A stretch of 64,000 bases of DNA from Sulfuriflexus sp. (lineage in GTDB: Bacteria; Pseudomonadota; Gammaproteobacteria; AKS1): contig JAGLUW010000004.1 of NCBI GenBank assembly GCA_023134145.1, forward strand, positions 47,774 to 111,773, in the 5' to 3' direction. Shown here in pieces: positions 36,598-45,782 of the stretch. The position numbers and the translations under genes were made by a program. Within the stretch, counting starts at the first letter, position 1. Every line of letters starts with the position of its first letter. The notes beneath the pieces are model-generated. The model saw only the letters and a program-made list of their open reading frames with translations. It did not search any database and had not been told where the DNA came from.

Positions 36598-37722
36598 TTA
36601 TTCAGAATTTTTATCGAGCAGCGTTAATAATTGCTTACCTGCAAGATCATTTCGCCAGCCTTGCAGTACGTTCACATCGCGTTCACCAGCAATCAGTTTA
36701 TTAACAACTTTTCGTGTCGCAATCAGCCCAGGATCAACTTCATGTTCTTCGCCGATAACCTGTAAGGTCGTCATGAGTTCTTTACCCAATTTACGTTGTT
36801 CATTAGTAAGTCGTTCGAAACGTTGTCTTATAGGATGTTGTTCTTCAGGAATGGTTGCTGCTTGTTTAAGTAAATTTAACCACTCTTCACCAAAACGATT
36901 GCGATTTTTTTCAGTTAAACCCGCAGCATCGAGATCATCATCATTTGCGGCAGGGCCATCGGCCATGGCGAACAGTATGTCGTCTTTTATTACCCAACGT
37001 TTTGGTTTATCGATCTTTTGTGCATATTGTTCACGCCAACTAGCCAGTGCTTGAGCGTAGACAAGTTTGTTGCCGGCTAATTTATCAAGGCCTTTTACTT
37101 GTTGCCATGATTGCGCGGGGTCAATTTGATAACGGGTAATATCAGCAAGTTGAATAAAATCATCTTCTAACCAGGTGTCACGGTTCTTGGTTTTAAGTTC
37201 GTCACATAGCAGACCATAAACCACACCAAGATAACGCACGTCATCGGCAGCGTATTGAATTTGCGCACCACTGAGTGGCCGACGAGACCAATCGGTACGG
37301 CTATGTGATTTATCCAACTCAACATCACAATAAATTTTGACCATGGCTGCATAACTAATTTGATTACCATGCCCTAACAAAGCCGCCGCGATCTGAGTAT
37401 CAAATAAAGGAGCAGGCAGTTCATTGCGTAGGTTAGCAAAGATTTCTAAATCTTGTGATGCGGCATGAAAGACCTTAGTGATACGAGGGTCGTAGAAAAC
37501 ATTGAGTAATGGCTCCATGTCATCTAACGCTAAAGGATCAATGCAGGCAAGATGCTCACCATTACTTACCTGAATGAGGCACAGTTGCGGATAATAGGTT
37601 TTTTCACGGACAAATTCGGTATCAATTGCCAGCCACTCGCTGTCTTTAATCGCATCACAAAAAGCGACGAGTGCGGATGTTGTATCAATATAAGGTATGT
37701 CTTGGCCAGTAGGTAGATTCAT
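36598..37722 (-). CDS. rnd: Ribonuclease D
   Basis: 374 residues from the ATG at 37722, chosen because the E. coli enzyme begins the same distance before its exonuclease domain; in-frame ATGs at 37734, 37749 and 37791 remain possible. DEDD exonuclease domain: AIDTEFVREKTYYPQLCLIQ, HAASQDLEIF, DTQIAAALLGHG and YAADDVRYL. Two HRDC regions follow. It trims the 3' ends of tRNA and other small RNAs. The TfpX/Z-like gene lies 11 bases downstream. Confidence 0.93.
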   Translation of the reverse strand: MNLPTGQDIPYIDTTSALVAFCDAIKDSEWLAIDTEFVREKTYYPQLCLIQVSNGEHLACIDPLALDDMEPLLNVFYDPRITKVFHAASQDLEIFANLRNELPAPLFDTQIAAALLGHGNQISYAAMVKIYCDVELDKSHSRTDWSRRPLSGAQIQYAADDVRYLGVVYGLLCDELKTKNRDTWLEDDFIQLADITRYQIDPAQSWQQVKGLDKLAGNKLVYAQALASWREQYAQKIDKPKRWVIKDDILFAMADGPAANDDDLDAAGLTEKNRNRFGEEWLNLLKQAATIPEEQHPIRQRFERLTNEQRKLGKELMTTLQVIGEEHEVDPGLIATRKVVNKLIAGERDVNVLQGWRNDLAGKQLLTLLDKNSE

Positions 37723-37808
37723 GGTGGATAGCATACCAGTGTTGAGCATGTTGTCACATGAGTACGTGACGCTGGAGATGTGGCGTAGCAAGGGTTAAGC
37801 TTCGCTTC

Positions 37809-38318
37809 ATGCAAACACTCATTTTTCGTTTCTTTGATATCTGTCTTTTACGTGCGGGTCCGCAAGATATTCCTGCTTCGCTTTTTCTGCTGCGTTTAGT
37901 CGTGGTGTTGAGTGTGATCGTTGGCGTCTTTCTAAATTTACAGACGGAAGGCTTTAGCCAGTCATTAATGATCTCCTTATTTAATGTGGTTTGGTTAACG
38001 GCATTTTTATATTTTAGTTTGCAGTTGCGCGGTAAATTGCCACGTTTTAAACAAAGTATCATCGCGATGATGGGTACGAATGTGATTCTTGGCTTATTGA
38101 TTATGCCGTTTATGTATCATTTGGTGGCAGCAGAAGCGGCAGGTGAGTCGGCACCATTTGCATTCCAACTATTCTTACTTTTATTGGTTTGGGACATTAC
38201 TGTTTTCGCACATATTATTCGCCATAGCTTAGATATACGTTTGGGTTATGGTTTTGTTATTAGTCTTGGTTACCTTATTTTGTCATGGTGGGTAATTGAA
38301 ATGATTTTCGCAGCGTAA
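37809..38318 (+). CDS. Hypothetical inner-membrane protein
   Basis: 169 residues with four to five hydrophobic helices (about 22-43, 52-70, 82-107, 116-138 and 146-167). N-terminal FDICLLRAGPQDIPAS is soluble. I associate it with the uncharacterised membrane proteins often encoded just before mpl, but cannot name a family. The mpl ATG follows 5 bases after the stop, so they are an operon. Confidence 0.72.
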   Translation: MQTLIFRFFDICLLRAGPQDIPASLFLLRLVVVLSVIVGVFLNLQTEGFSQSLMISLFNVVWLTAFLYFSLQLRGKLPRFKQSIIAMMGTNVILGLLIMPFMYHLVAAEAAGESAPFAFQLFLLLLVWDITVFAHIIRHSLDIRLGYGFVISLGYLILSWWVIEMIFAA

Positions 38319-38323
38319 TCATT

Positions 38324-39679
38324 ATGCATATTCATATTCTTGGTATTTGTGGCACTTTCATGGGCGGTTTGGCTTTACTGGCCCGTGAGCTTGGGTATGA
38401 AGTCAGTGGTTCAGATGCCGGTGTCTACCCACCAATGAGCACCCAGCTTGAAGCGGCAGGCATTCATTTGCATGAGGGTTATACCATTGACGCGCTTGAA
38501 CCCGAGCCCGATTTGATTGTGATTGGTAATGCCATGTCACGAGGTAATCCTGTCGTTGAATATGTTTTGGATCGCAACCTACCTTATACCTCGGGACCGC
38601 AGTTCTTGTCTGAGCATGTGTTGCGAGATCGCTGGGTATTAGCAGTTGCAGGCACACATGGTAAAACCACCACAGCAAGCATGTTGGCACAGATACTGGA
38701 TCAATGTGGTCTTGCTCCTGGATTTTTAATTGGCGGTATCGCAGAAGATTTTGGTATTTCTGCACGTTTAGGCAACGCGCCATTTTTTGTTGTCGAGGCG
38801 GATGAATACGACACGGCCTTTTTTGATAAGCGTTCCAAGTTTGTCCACTATCAACCGCGGACACTGATTATTAATAATCTTGAATTTGATCACGCCGATA
38901 TTTTTGATGATCTCGCAGCAATTCAAAAACAATTTCATCACCTTATGCGTATCGTGCCGAGTAATGGTTTGGTTATTCATCCATCAGGCGTCGCTGCTAT
39001 TGATGAGATGTTGGCAATGGGATGCTGGACACCGTGTGAAACCTTTAATGCAGATGATGAAGCTAATTGGCAATGCGTAGACGCGACGCCCGCTTTTAAT
39101 CATTTTGAAGTGAGTATTGAACAGCAACTTGCAGGCTCGCTGCAGTGGCAGCAAGCAGGAAAACATAATGCCAATAATGCGCTGGCGGCGATTGCTGCTG
39201 CAAGGCATGCGGGCGTGCCTGCTGCCGAAGCGGTTAAGGCGCTTTGTGAATTTAAGGGTGTGAAGCGGCGCATGGAGTTGCGCGGTGAAGTAAATGGGGT
39301 GCGGGTATTCGATGATTTCGCTCACCATCCAACTGCGATCGCAACGACCTTGCAGGGAGCAAAACAATGTTTACGTCACTCGGGGCGTTTGTTTGCTGTT
39401 TTAGAACCGCGCTCTAATACTATGCGTATGGGAGTGCACCAAGCTTCGCTTGCGGATTCTTTAAGCGGTGCAGATCAGGTGTTTTTACTGGAACCTGCGG
39501 ATATGGATTGGTCACTGGATGGCGTTGTTGATTCATTGGGCGATAAAGCAGTTTGCTTTGACGATCTTGATAAACTGATTGCAGCGGTTATTGATGCTGC
39601 AAATCCTTACGATGATATTGTGGTGATGAGTAATGGTGCCTTTGGTGGCATCCATGAAAAATTGCTAGTCGGATTATGA
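38324..39679 (+). CDS. mpl: UDP-MurNAc:L-alanyl-gamma-D-glutamyl-meso-DAP ligase Mpl
   Basis: 451 residues, Mur ligase fold. The N-terminal domain has HILGICGTFMGGLALLA, the ATP site is VAGTHGKTTTASML, the central domain has EADEYDTAFFDKRSKF and the third domain begins with KGVKRRMELRGE. The MGGLA and DTAFFDKRSKF patterns separate Mpl from MurC. It reattaches recycled murein tripeptide to UDP-MurNAc, so this organism makes DAP-type peptidoglycan and recycles it. ubiX follows 39 bases later. Confidence 0.95.
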   Translation: MHIHILGICGTFMGGLALLARELGYEVSGSDAGVYPPMSTQLEAAGIHLHEGYTIDALEPEPDLIVIGNAMSRGNPVVEYVLDRNLPYTSGPQFLSEHVLRDRWVLAVAGTHGKTTTASMLAQILDQCGLAPGFLIGGIAEDFGISARLGNAPFFVVEADEYDTAFFDKRSKFVHYQPRTLIINNLEFDHADIFDDLAAIQKQFHHLMRIVPSNGLVIHPSGVAAIDEMLAMGCWTPCETFNADDEANWQCVDATPAFNHFEVSIEQQLAGSLQWQQAGKHNANNALAAIAAARHAGVPAAEAVKALCEFKGVKRRMELRGEVNGVRVFDDFAHHPTAIATTLQGAKQCLRHSGRLFAVLEPRSNTMRMGVHQASLADSLSGADQVFLLEPADMDWSLDGVVDSLGDKAVCFDDLDKLIAAVIDAANPYDDIVVMSNGAFGGIHEKLLVGL

Positions 39680-39718
39680 TAGGCTGAACGCCTGTGTTTA
39701 CTTTAATAAATTAAAAAA

Positions 39719-40336
39719 ATGAATATTGAGAAAGTAGATAAAACAATTTCGATTGCCATGACGGGTGCATCTGGTGCGCCTTATGGTTTGCGTCTGATTG
39801 AATGTTTGGTGGCATCGGGCGCTAATATTTACCTAATGGTTTCACCTGCGGGGCAAGTTGTTCTATCAATGGAAACCGATTTAAAAATTCCCGGTCGTCC
39901 AGATGAAATGCAGGCATGGTTCACTAAGCATTACGATGCAAAACCAAATCAGATTCAGGTGTTCGCTAAAGATCAATGGATGGCGCCAGTAGCGAGTGGC
40001 AGTGGTGCACCGGATGCCATGGTGGTGTGCCCTTGCACAACAGGTACATTATCCTCCATAGCTTGTGGCAGTAGTAATAACTTGATTGAACGTGCTGCGG
40101 ATGTAGTGATTAAGGAACAACGAAAATTAATCATGGTTGTGCGCGAAACACCATTGTCAGCGATACATCTTGAGAATATGCTTAAGCTTGCTCGATTAGG
40201 TGTGGTGATGTTGCCAGCAACGCCGGGGTTTTATCAGAATCCGAAATCGGTTGATGACATCGTCGATTTTATTGTGGCACGCATTTTAGAACAACTGGAT
40301 ATTAAGCACGATCTGTTACCAGCTTGGGGCGATTAG
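39719..40336 (+). CDS. ubiX: Flavin prenyltransferase UbiX
   Basis: 205 residues. TGASGAPYGLRLIECL binds FMN; VCPCTTGTLSSIACGSSNNLIERAADV and MVVRETPLSAIHLENMLKL complete the prenyl-FMN synthase site. It makes the cofactor for the UbiD decarboxylase in ubiquinone synthesis. It lies behind mpl and before the LON-domain gene on the same strand. Confidence 0.95.
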   Translation: MNIEKVDKTISIAMTGASGAPYGLRLIECLVASGANIYLMVSPAGQVVLSMETDLKIPGRPDEMQAWFTKHYDAKPNQIQVFAKDQWMAPVASGSGAPDAMVVCPCTTGTLSSIACGSSNNLIERAADVVIKEQRKLIMVVRETPLSAIHLENMLKLARLGVVMLPATPGFYQNPKSVDDIVDFIVARILEQLDIKHDLLPAWGD

Positions 40337-40378
40337 TATTGTAGAGAATCTTTCTTGAGAACGTAGAGCGGCACGGCA

Positions 40379-40972
40379 ATGACGCAAGACATTCGAGATA
40401 TTCCGATCTTTCCATTACACACGGTATTCTATCCGGGTGGCGCACTACCTTTGCGCATATTTGAACCACGCTATCTTGATATGATTGGTCAATGTCTACG
40501 TGATGAAAGCGGCCTTGGTATTTGTCTCATCAGTGAGGGAACAGAAACTGGTGAGGCGGCAGAAAGTTTTGAATACGGCACTTTCGCTACCATCAGTTAT
40601 TGGCAGCAACTTCCGGAAGGCATACTCGGCATTACGGTTCGTGGCCAACAACGTTTTCGTATTATTTCAAAAGAGATTACTTCAAATCAGTTGTGTATAG
40701 CGCAGGTAGAAATGCTGCCAAATGAAAAATCAGTTGCTCTCCCAAAACGTTTCCAACATTTTGCAGAAATGGTAGAAGAGATGTTTATACAAATTGGTCA
40801 TCCTTATACAACCTTACCAAAGCATTATGATGACGCGAGTTGGATTGGCTATCGTTTAGCTGAATTACTACCAATGGCATTAGTACAGAAACAACATTTT
40901 TTGCAGATGACAGATCCTATTGATCGGTTAGAGCGAATAAGTATTGTCATGGCCGAGATGGATGGTAGTTAA
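40379..40972 (+). CDS. LON peptidase substrate-binding-domain protein
   Basis: 197 residues, equivalent to only the N-terminal domain of Lon protease: IPIFPLHTVFYPGGALPLRIFEPRYLDM at the start, then SFEYGTFATI and RGQQRFRI. It has no AAA+ or protease domain. Such stand-alone proteins are widespread beside mpl/ubiX and of unknown role. Its stop overlaps the stop of the convergent PqiA-like gene. Confidence 0.9.
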   Translation: MTQDIRDIPIFPLHTVFYPGGALPLRIFEPRYLDMIGQCLRDESGLGICLISEGTETGEAAESFEYGTFATISYWQQLPEGILGITVRGQQRFRIISKEITSNQLCIAQVEMLPNEKSVALPKRFQHFAEMVEEMFIQIGHPYTTLPKHYDDASWIGYRLAELLPMALVQKQHFLQMTDPIDRLERISIVMAEMDGS

Positions 40973-41487
40973 CTTGTTTTCTCGAAGATGGTATCACTAA
41001 GTTTAACTACTCTGGCGGTAACCAACATGGTGAGTAATACTGCTGCAGCAAATAGATAAATCCCATAATGCAATTGTACGTCGGCAACAGAACCCAGTTT
41101 AACGGCTGCGAGTAATACGGCTACGACAAACACATCCAGCATCGACCACTTACCGTAGTGATGCATCCAATCTAAATGTTTTTGAAAAGACTCATAGTTA
41201 TCTAGTTTCGGTGACAATAATTTATTAAGTATAAAGAGTTTTAAAACAGGTAGGGCAATACTGAATAGCGCAATAATGATGAACAATAGATACTGCCCTT
41301 CATCTATGAGCTCAAGTAGACCACTTATTATTGATACGGTGTTTTCGAAGAAATAGAATTTTTCGAGAGTGATAATCGGAGCAAACAGACCAAGACCAAG
41401 GCAAACTAATATCGCAGCCAAGGAAAAACGTAGTCGGCGAGCTTCAATAGGAAAACGCCGAGCAATATTTTCGCTGGTGTCGGTCAT
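40969..41487 (-). CDS. PqiA-like inner-membrane protein
   Basis: 172 residues: one PqiA-type membrane domain with four helices (about 20-42, 66-88, 112-132 and 138-160) and the pattern LPVLKLFILNKL, WSMLDVFVVAVLLAAVKLG. It is half the length of classical PqiA and lacks the zinc-ribbon cysteines. Related proteins work in lipid transport between membranes with MCE-domain partners, none of which is here. Its ATG overlaps the stop of the CDGSH gene. Confidence 0.85.
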   Translation of the reverse strand: MTDTSENIARRFPIEARRLRFSLAAILVCLGLGLFAPIITLEKFYFFENTVSIISGLLELIDEGQYLLFIIIALFSIALPVLKLFILNKLLSPKLDNYESFQKHLDWMHHYGKWSMLDVFVVAVLLAAVKLGSVADVQLHYGIYLFAAAVLLTMLVTARVVKLSDTIFEKTS

Positions 41488-41942
41488 TATCCTTTAAAAC
41501 CGCACTGCTTATGTTGACGGTCACAGAAGGGTTTGTTCTCGGATGCGCCGCAGCGACATAGTGCGCCTTTTGTACGGGTTGTTACTGATTTTCCATCACG
41601 GCTAAATAAGGTTAATGGACTCTTTATTAGCAACATAGCATCAGGTTTAACGGTGATAATAAGTTCGCCATGTTGAGATGATTGCGATGATTGCTCTGGT
41701 AAGTCTTCGCTGCGTTCATCGGTGAATTCTTGACCCGCTGCAAATTCAGTTTTTTTATGGCTGCCATCACAGAAGGGTTTGTTTTGTGATTGACCACAAC
41801 GGCAGAGAGCGAGTTCTTTTTCTTGTTTAATTAAATGGCCATCAGCATCTTGAATAGTAACGTTAATATCACTGCTGCAAATCAGAGGGCCATTTGGCCG
41901 AACCATAATACTGTTGCCGGGGTAAGAAGGTTTTTCGCTCAC
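41487..41942 (-). CDS. Double-CDGSH iron-sulfur protein
   Basis: 151 residues with two CDGSH-type cluster sites: CRCGQSQNKPFCDGSH (about 47-62) is canonical, and CRCGASENKPFCDRQH (about 128-143) keeps the three Cys and one His with RQ replacing GS. Each should bind a 2Fe-2S cluster. Role unknown; electron transfer or redox sensing is typical. The upstream gene yaaA and downstream pqiA-like gene are on the same strand, gaps 17 and -1 bases. Confidence 0.9.
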   Translation of the reverse strand: MSEKPSYPGNSIMVRPNGPLICSSDINVTIQDADGHLIKQEKELALCRCGQSQNKPFCDGSHKKTEFAAGQEFTDERSEDLPEQSSQSSQHGELIITVKPDAMLLIKSPLTLFSRDGKSVTTRTKGALCRCGASENKPFCDRQHKQCGFKG

Positions 41943-41959
41943 GTTATAATATTTCCTGA

Positions 41960-42733
41960 TTAGTATCGTTTACGCGTAAAGACCCAGTTATTGCCTTTGC
42001 TTAATTTGGAATTGAAGCGATAACCGTCTTCATCAAAGTCTTTAATGTCTTCTGGGTTGGTCAATTTGTTTTTAATAATATAACGGCTCATTAAACCGCG
42101 CGCGCGTTTGGCATAAATGCCAATCATCTTATAATCGCCATTTTTGAATTCTTTAAAAGCAGGTGTAATGATCTCAGCATCAAGTCCCGTTGGTTTAACC
42201 GACTTAAAGTATTCATTTGATGCTAAGTTAATTAAGGTATCCGTTTTAATCTTTTTGATCTGCTTATTAAGGCCATCAGTAATTGTGCTGCCCCAAAATT
42301 CGTAAAGATTTTTACCACGTTCGGTTTTTAATTTTGTACCCATTTCAAGACGATAAGGCTGCATGAGGTCGAGTGGACGTAATAGGCCATAGAGACCAGA
42401 CAAAATATTCAAGTGCTGCTGGGCGAACTTAAAGTCAGCTGCGGTGAATGTGGCTGCATCCATACCTTTATAAACATCACCTTGAAATGCCAATATCGCC
42501 TGTTTGGCATTTTTTTCCGTGCATTTCGGTTTGAAAGCTTCGTAACGATCAAAATTCAATTCAGCAAGGTTCATGCTCAGCTTCATTAACTCAGCAAGGT
42601 CGAGTGATGAAAAATCACGCAGTCTCTTAATAAGTTGCGTTGAATCACCCATGTAATCAGGCGTGGTGAAGACCTTGGTTTTTGATGGGGTTTCGTAATC
42701 GAGTTTTTTAGCAGGTGAGATAACAATTAGCAT
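41960..42733 (-). CDS. yaaA: Peroxide stress protein YaaA
   Basis: 257 residues with the family start MLIVISPAKKLDYETP and the blocks AILAFQGDVYKGMDA, ILSGLYGLLRPLDLMQPYRLEMG and NLASNEYFKSV. YaaA lowers free iron and protects DNA during peroxide stress. It heads a minus-strand set with the CDGSH and PqiA-like genes, so oxidative or iron stress may unite them. Confidence 0.95.
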   Translation of the reverse strand: MLIVISPAKKLDYETPSKTKVFTTPDYMGDSTQLIKRLRDFSSLDLAELMKLSMNLAELNFDRYEAFKPKCTEKNAKQAILAFQGDVYKGMDAATFTAADFKFAQQHLNILSGLYGLLRPLDLMQPYRLEMGTKLKTERGKNLYEFWGSTITDGLNKQIKKIKTDTLINLASNEYFKSVKPTGLDAEIITPAFKEFKNGDYKMIGIYAKRARGLMSRYIIKNKLTNPEDIKDFDEDGYRFNSKLSKGNNWVFTRKRY

Positions 42734-42822
42734 GATGGTTCTTCAATATTCCCGTTTGCGTAAGTCGGTGAGTGCGTGAGATGATTCTAACATCGTTTGG
42801 TTTTCCATAGGGCACTATCAGC

Positions 42823-44013
42823 ATGCAGATTGAAGAAAATAAATCGTACCGGATTAGTTTATTACACCTTGGTTTCCGGCCTTTTTTTCTATTAGGTAGT
42901 GTATTTGCTGTCATTGCGGTAGCTTTGTGGCTGTGGATATTGAGCTTTGGCGGTTGGTTGGCAAGCAGTGAATTGACCATCTTTCAGTGGCATGCTCACG
43001 AAATGTTATATGGTTATACCTTGGCTGTGATAGCGGGTTTTCTTCTTACCGCCGTGGGCAACTGGACAGGAGAGAAAACAATCAGCGGCGTACCGTTGTT
43101 GTTGTTAGCACTGTGTTGGTTACTCGCACGTGTGATGCCATTGATTGATCATCCGCAAGCCATGCTCATTATGGCTAGCTTAGACATCGTCTTTAACGTG
43201 ATTCTGTGTATCGCGATCTTAGTGCCTATTCTAAAAGTACGGCAGTGGAAACATCTCTCTATCTGGACAAAAATTGTCTTCTTGTTGGCAGGTAATATTT
43301 TGTTCTACCTTGGTCTATTTAATATATTGGAAAATGGTATCCAACTTGGGATCTATGCCGCCTTGTATATTATTCTTTCGCTGATCATGTTGATGGGCCG
43401 TCGCGTAATTCCTTTCTTTATTGAAAGAGGCGTTGAGTCTCCAGTAACGCTAGTTAATTATCGTTGGTTAGATCTTAGTAGTTTATTTCTCATGTTGGCA
43501 TTTATCATTGTTGAAGTCTTTGTGGTCATGCCCGTGTGGGCAACAATCATTGCGGCAATTCTTGCGGTGCTGCACGGCATACGACTCTACGGTTGGTATG
43601 CAAAAGGTATTTGGCAGAGGCCATTACTATGGAGTTTGTATGTAGGTTATGGCTGGATGGTTGCAGGGTTCGTATTACGTGCTTTATCCGGTTGGATTGA
43701 ACTTAACCCAATGTTTGCTGTTCATGCATTTACCTATGGCGGAATCGGTATGCTAACCATTGGCATGATGGCACGTGTTGCATTAGGTCATACAGGGAGA
43801 GACGTATTCAATCCACCCAAAGTATTAAATACAATATTTATTTTATTATTTTCCGGAAGTGTTGTGAGGGTGATCTTGCCAATAATCTTTCCAAATTATT
43901 ACTCAACATTGATTCTCGTTTCTCAGGTTTTATGGATTGTTGCTTTCATTGAATTTGTACTTACGTACTCATCAATGCTAATCAAGCCAAGGGTGGATGG
44001 TAAACACGGTTAA
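42823..44013 (+). CDS. NnrS family membrane protein
   Basis: 396 residues, about 12 hydrophobic helices. Family markers: LGFRPFFLLGSVFA, FQWHAHEMLYGYTLAVIAGFLLTAVGNWTG and the FTYGGIGMLTIGMMARVALGHTGR block with conserved His, which are thought to bind heme and copper. NnrS is tied to nitric oxide and nitrosative-stress protection. I see no FNR or NsrR box in the 89 bases upstream. A histidine kinase gene follows after 91 bases. Confidence 0.9.
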   Translation: MQIEENKSYRISLLHLGFRPFFLLGSVFAVIAVALWLWILSFGGWLASSELTIFQWHAHEMLYGYTLAVIAGFLLTAVGNWTGEKTISGVPLLLLALCWLLARVMPLIDHPQAMLIMASLDIVFNVILCIAILVPILKVRQWKHLSIWTKIVFLLAGNILFYLGLFNILENGIQLGIYAALYIILSLIMLMGRRVIPFFIERGVESPVTLVNYRWLDLSSLFLMLAFIIVEVFVVMPVWATIIAAILAVLHGIRLYGWYAKGIWQRPLLWSLYVGYGWMVAGFVLRALSGWIELNPMFAVHAFTYGGIGMLTIGMMARVALGHTGRDVFNPPKVLNTIFILLFSGSVVRVILPIIFPNYYSTLILVSQVLWIVAFIEFVLTYSSMLIKPRVDGKHG

Positions 44014-44104
44014 TAGTATGGTTAAAAGAATAATTTAGGTATTAATAAAGTTGTTTAGTACTATGATTTTTACATTCTTGTTGCGGTGCGTAGAAGGATC
44101 TTGA

Positions 44105-45673
44105 GTGAAAGAATTGAGTACTGATTGGACTAAGAATCGTAATTTATGGCTTAGCATGTTCTTTGCTGCCGTATTACCAATGTTACTAGGGTTTATGTTG
44201 GCAAATTATTTTCCTGCGTGGCGCTGGAGTCATTACCCATTCCATTCAATGGTAGAAAGTGTCGGTGCCATTAGTGCCATAACCATAGCTATTTTAATGG
44301 TGTTAATGGTAAACACTAGGCATCTGCCTCGTTATTACATCTGGCCAGCATGCGCACTGATTGGTATGGGAATACTGGATGGATTTCACGCCGTACTTCA
44401 TGCCGGCCATGCTTTCGTTTGGCTTCATAGTGTAGCAACCATGTTTGGTGGGTTGATATTTGCGGCCATTTGGTTGCCGGAAAAATGGCTAACAGACAGA
44501 TATCGATATGTACTCATAATATTTACTTTAATCGCTGTAACATTTATTGGACTTTTTTCTATTGTAAATCCGAATTTATTACCAAATATGATTGTTAATG
44601 GTGAATTTAGTCATATTGCAAAATTTCTAAATATAGCCGGTGGCATTGGTTTTCTAATGGGCTCGGTTTATTTTGTTCGTCATAAATTGAGAGAACAAAA
44701 TAAAGGTAAGCACGGTGACCGTATAAGCAAAGATCATATATTTGCAAATCACTGCCTACTCTTTGGTATTGCTGGCCTCTTATTTGAGTCATCTGTAATT
44801 TGGGATGCAGGTTGGTGGTGGTGGCATGTTTTACGGCTGGTCGCATACCTTGTTGTATTGGTGTATTTATTTGTACTGTTTAAACAGCAGCAAGATCTTC
44901 TTGTTGATCAAGAAATAAAGTTGAGAAATATAAATAAGCAACTTGAACAACGTGTCTATGAACGAACCAAAGAGCTTGAAAAGGCAAGCCGTGCTAAATC
45001 TGATTTTCTTTCCAGTATGAGCCATGAATTACGCACGCCGATGAATGCTGTTCTTGGTTTTGCGCAAATGCTTAAGTTTGATGAAGATAAATTTAATGAA
45101 ATGCAGCGATCTAATGTTAATGAAATTCTAGATGCAGGTGAGCATTTATTAAAATTAATTAATGAGGTGTTAGATTTATCCAAAATAGAGTCGGGCAATA
45201 TGAGTGTCGTTATGGGGCCGGTACATCTAGATAAATTGATAAAAGAATGCATCACCTTAATGAAACCACAAATTAATTCACATCAAATTATTCTGATAAA
45301 TAACATACGCAATAAAGACTATATCGTAAGTGCTGATGCGACGCGGGTTAAACAGGTGTTAATAAACCTCCTATCTAATGCGGTGAAATATAATAGTGAG
45401 CATGGCCGTATTACATTGGACGCTAAAATCCATAATATGAAGACTCTTCGCATAAATGTTACGGACACTGGTGATGGACTAACAGAAGAGGAAATATCCA
45501 AATTATTTACTTCGTTTGAACGCTTAAATATCGAAGACTGTATTGAAGGTACAGGTATTGGTCTTGCTATCACTCGGCATTTGGCTAAGTTAATGAATGG
45601 GACTGTTGGCGTTGAAAGCACGCCCGACGAAGGCTCTACCTTTTGGGTGGAATTTGAATTGTTTCAGAATTAG
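44105..45673 (+). CDS. Sensor histidine kinase with seven-helix membrane domain
   Basis: 522 residues from a GTG start with AAGGAT 8 bases upstream. Residues about 14-260 hold seven hydrophobic helices in a MASE-type sensor with WHSVATMFGG-like His/Trp residues in the membrane. A coiled coil follows, then HisKA with the phosphorylated His in SMSHELRTPMNAVLGF (about 304) and HATPase with LINLLSNAVKYN, DTGDGLT and GTGIGLAITRHL. No receiver domain or adjacent response regulator is visible, so the partner is elsewhere. The signal is unknown. NnrS is the gene just before it. Confidence 0.9.
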   Translation: MKELSTDWTKNRNLWLSMFFAAVLPMLLGFMLANYFPAWRWSHYPFHSMVESVGAISAITIAILMVLMVNTRHLPRYYIWPACALIGMGILDGFHAVLHAGHAFVWLHSVATMFGGLIFAAIWLPEKWLTDRYRYVLIIFTLIAVTFIGLFSIVNPNLLPNMIVNGEFSHIAKFLNIAGGIGFLMGSVYFVRHKLREQNKGKHGDRISKDHIFANHCLLFGIAGLLFESSVIWDAGWWWWHVLRLVAYLVVLVYLFVLFKQQQDLLVDQEIKLRNINKQLEQRVYERTKELEKASRAKSDFLSSMSHELRTPMNAVLGFAQMLKFDEDKFNEMQRSNVNEILDAGEHLLKLINEVLDLSKIESGNMSVVMGPVHLDKLIKECITLMKPQINSHQIILINNIRNKDYIVSADATRVKQVLINLLSNAVKYNSEHGRITLDAKIHNMKTLRINVTDTGDGLTEEEISKLFTSFERLNIEDCIEGTGIGLAITRHLAKLMNGTVGVESTPDEGSTFWVEFELFQN

Positions 45674-45744
45674 TAGCGCAGATTATACTGCACGATATAG
45701 GAGCTACTAATGATGACTTCCCATCCGCAATTAGAATAAATTAG

Positions 45745-45770
45745 GGACAGACTCCAGCTCGAGTCTATCC
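45745..45770. terminator. Hairpin between the histidine kinase gene and hemL
   Basis: The 10-base arms GGACAGACTC (45745-45754) and GAGTCTATCC (45761-45770) pair with one mismatch or G-U depending on strand, around CAGCTC. It lies between two convergent genes. No U-run follows, so termination is likely but not certain. Confidence 0.55.
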
Positions 45771-45782
45771 TTAATTAAGTAG

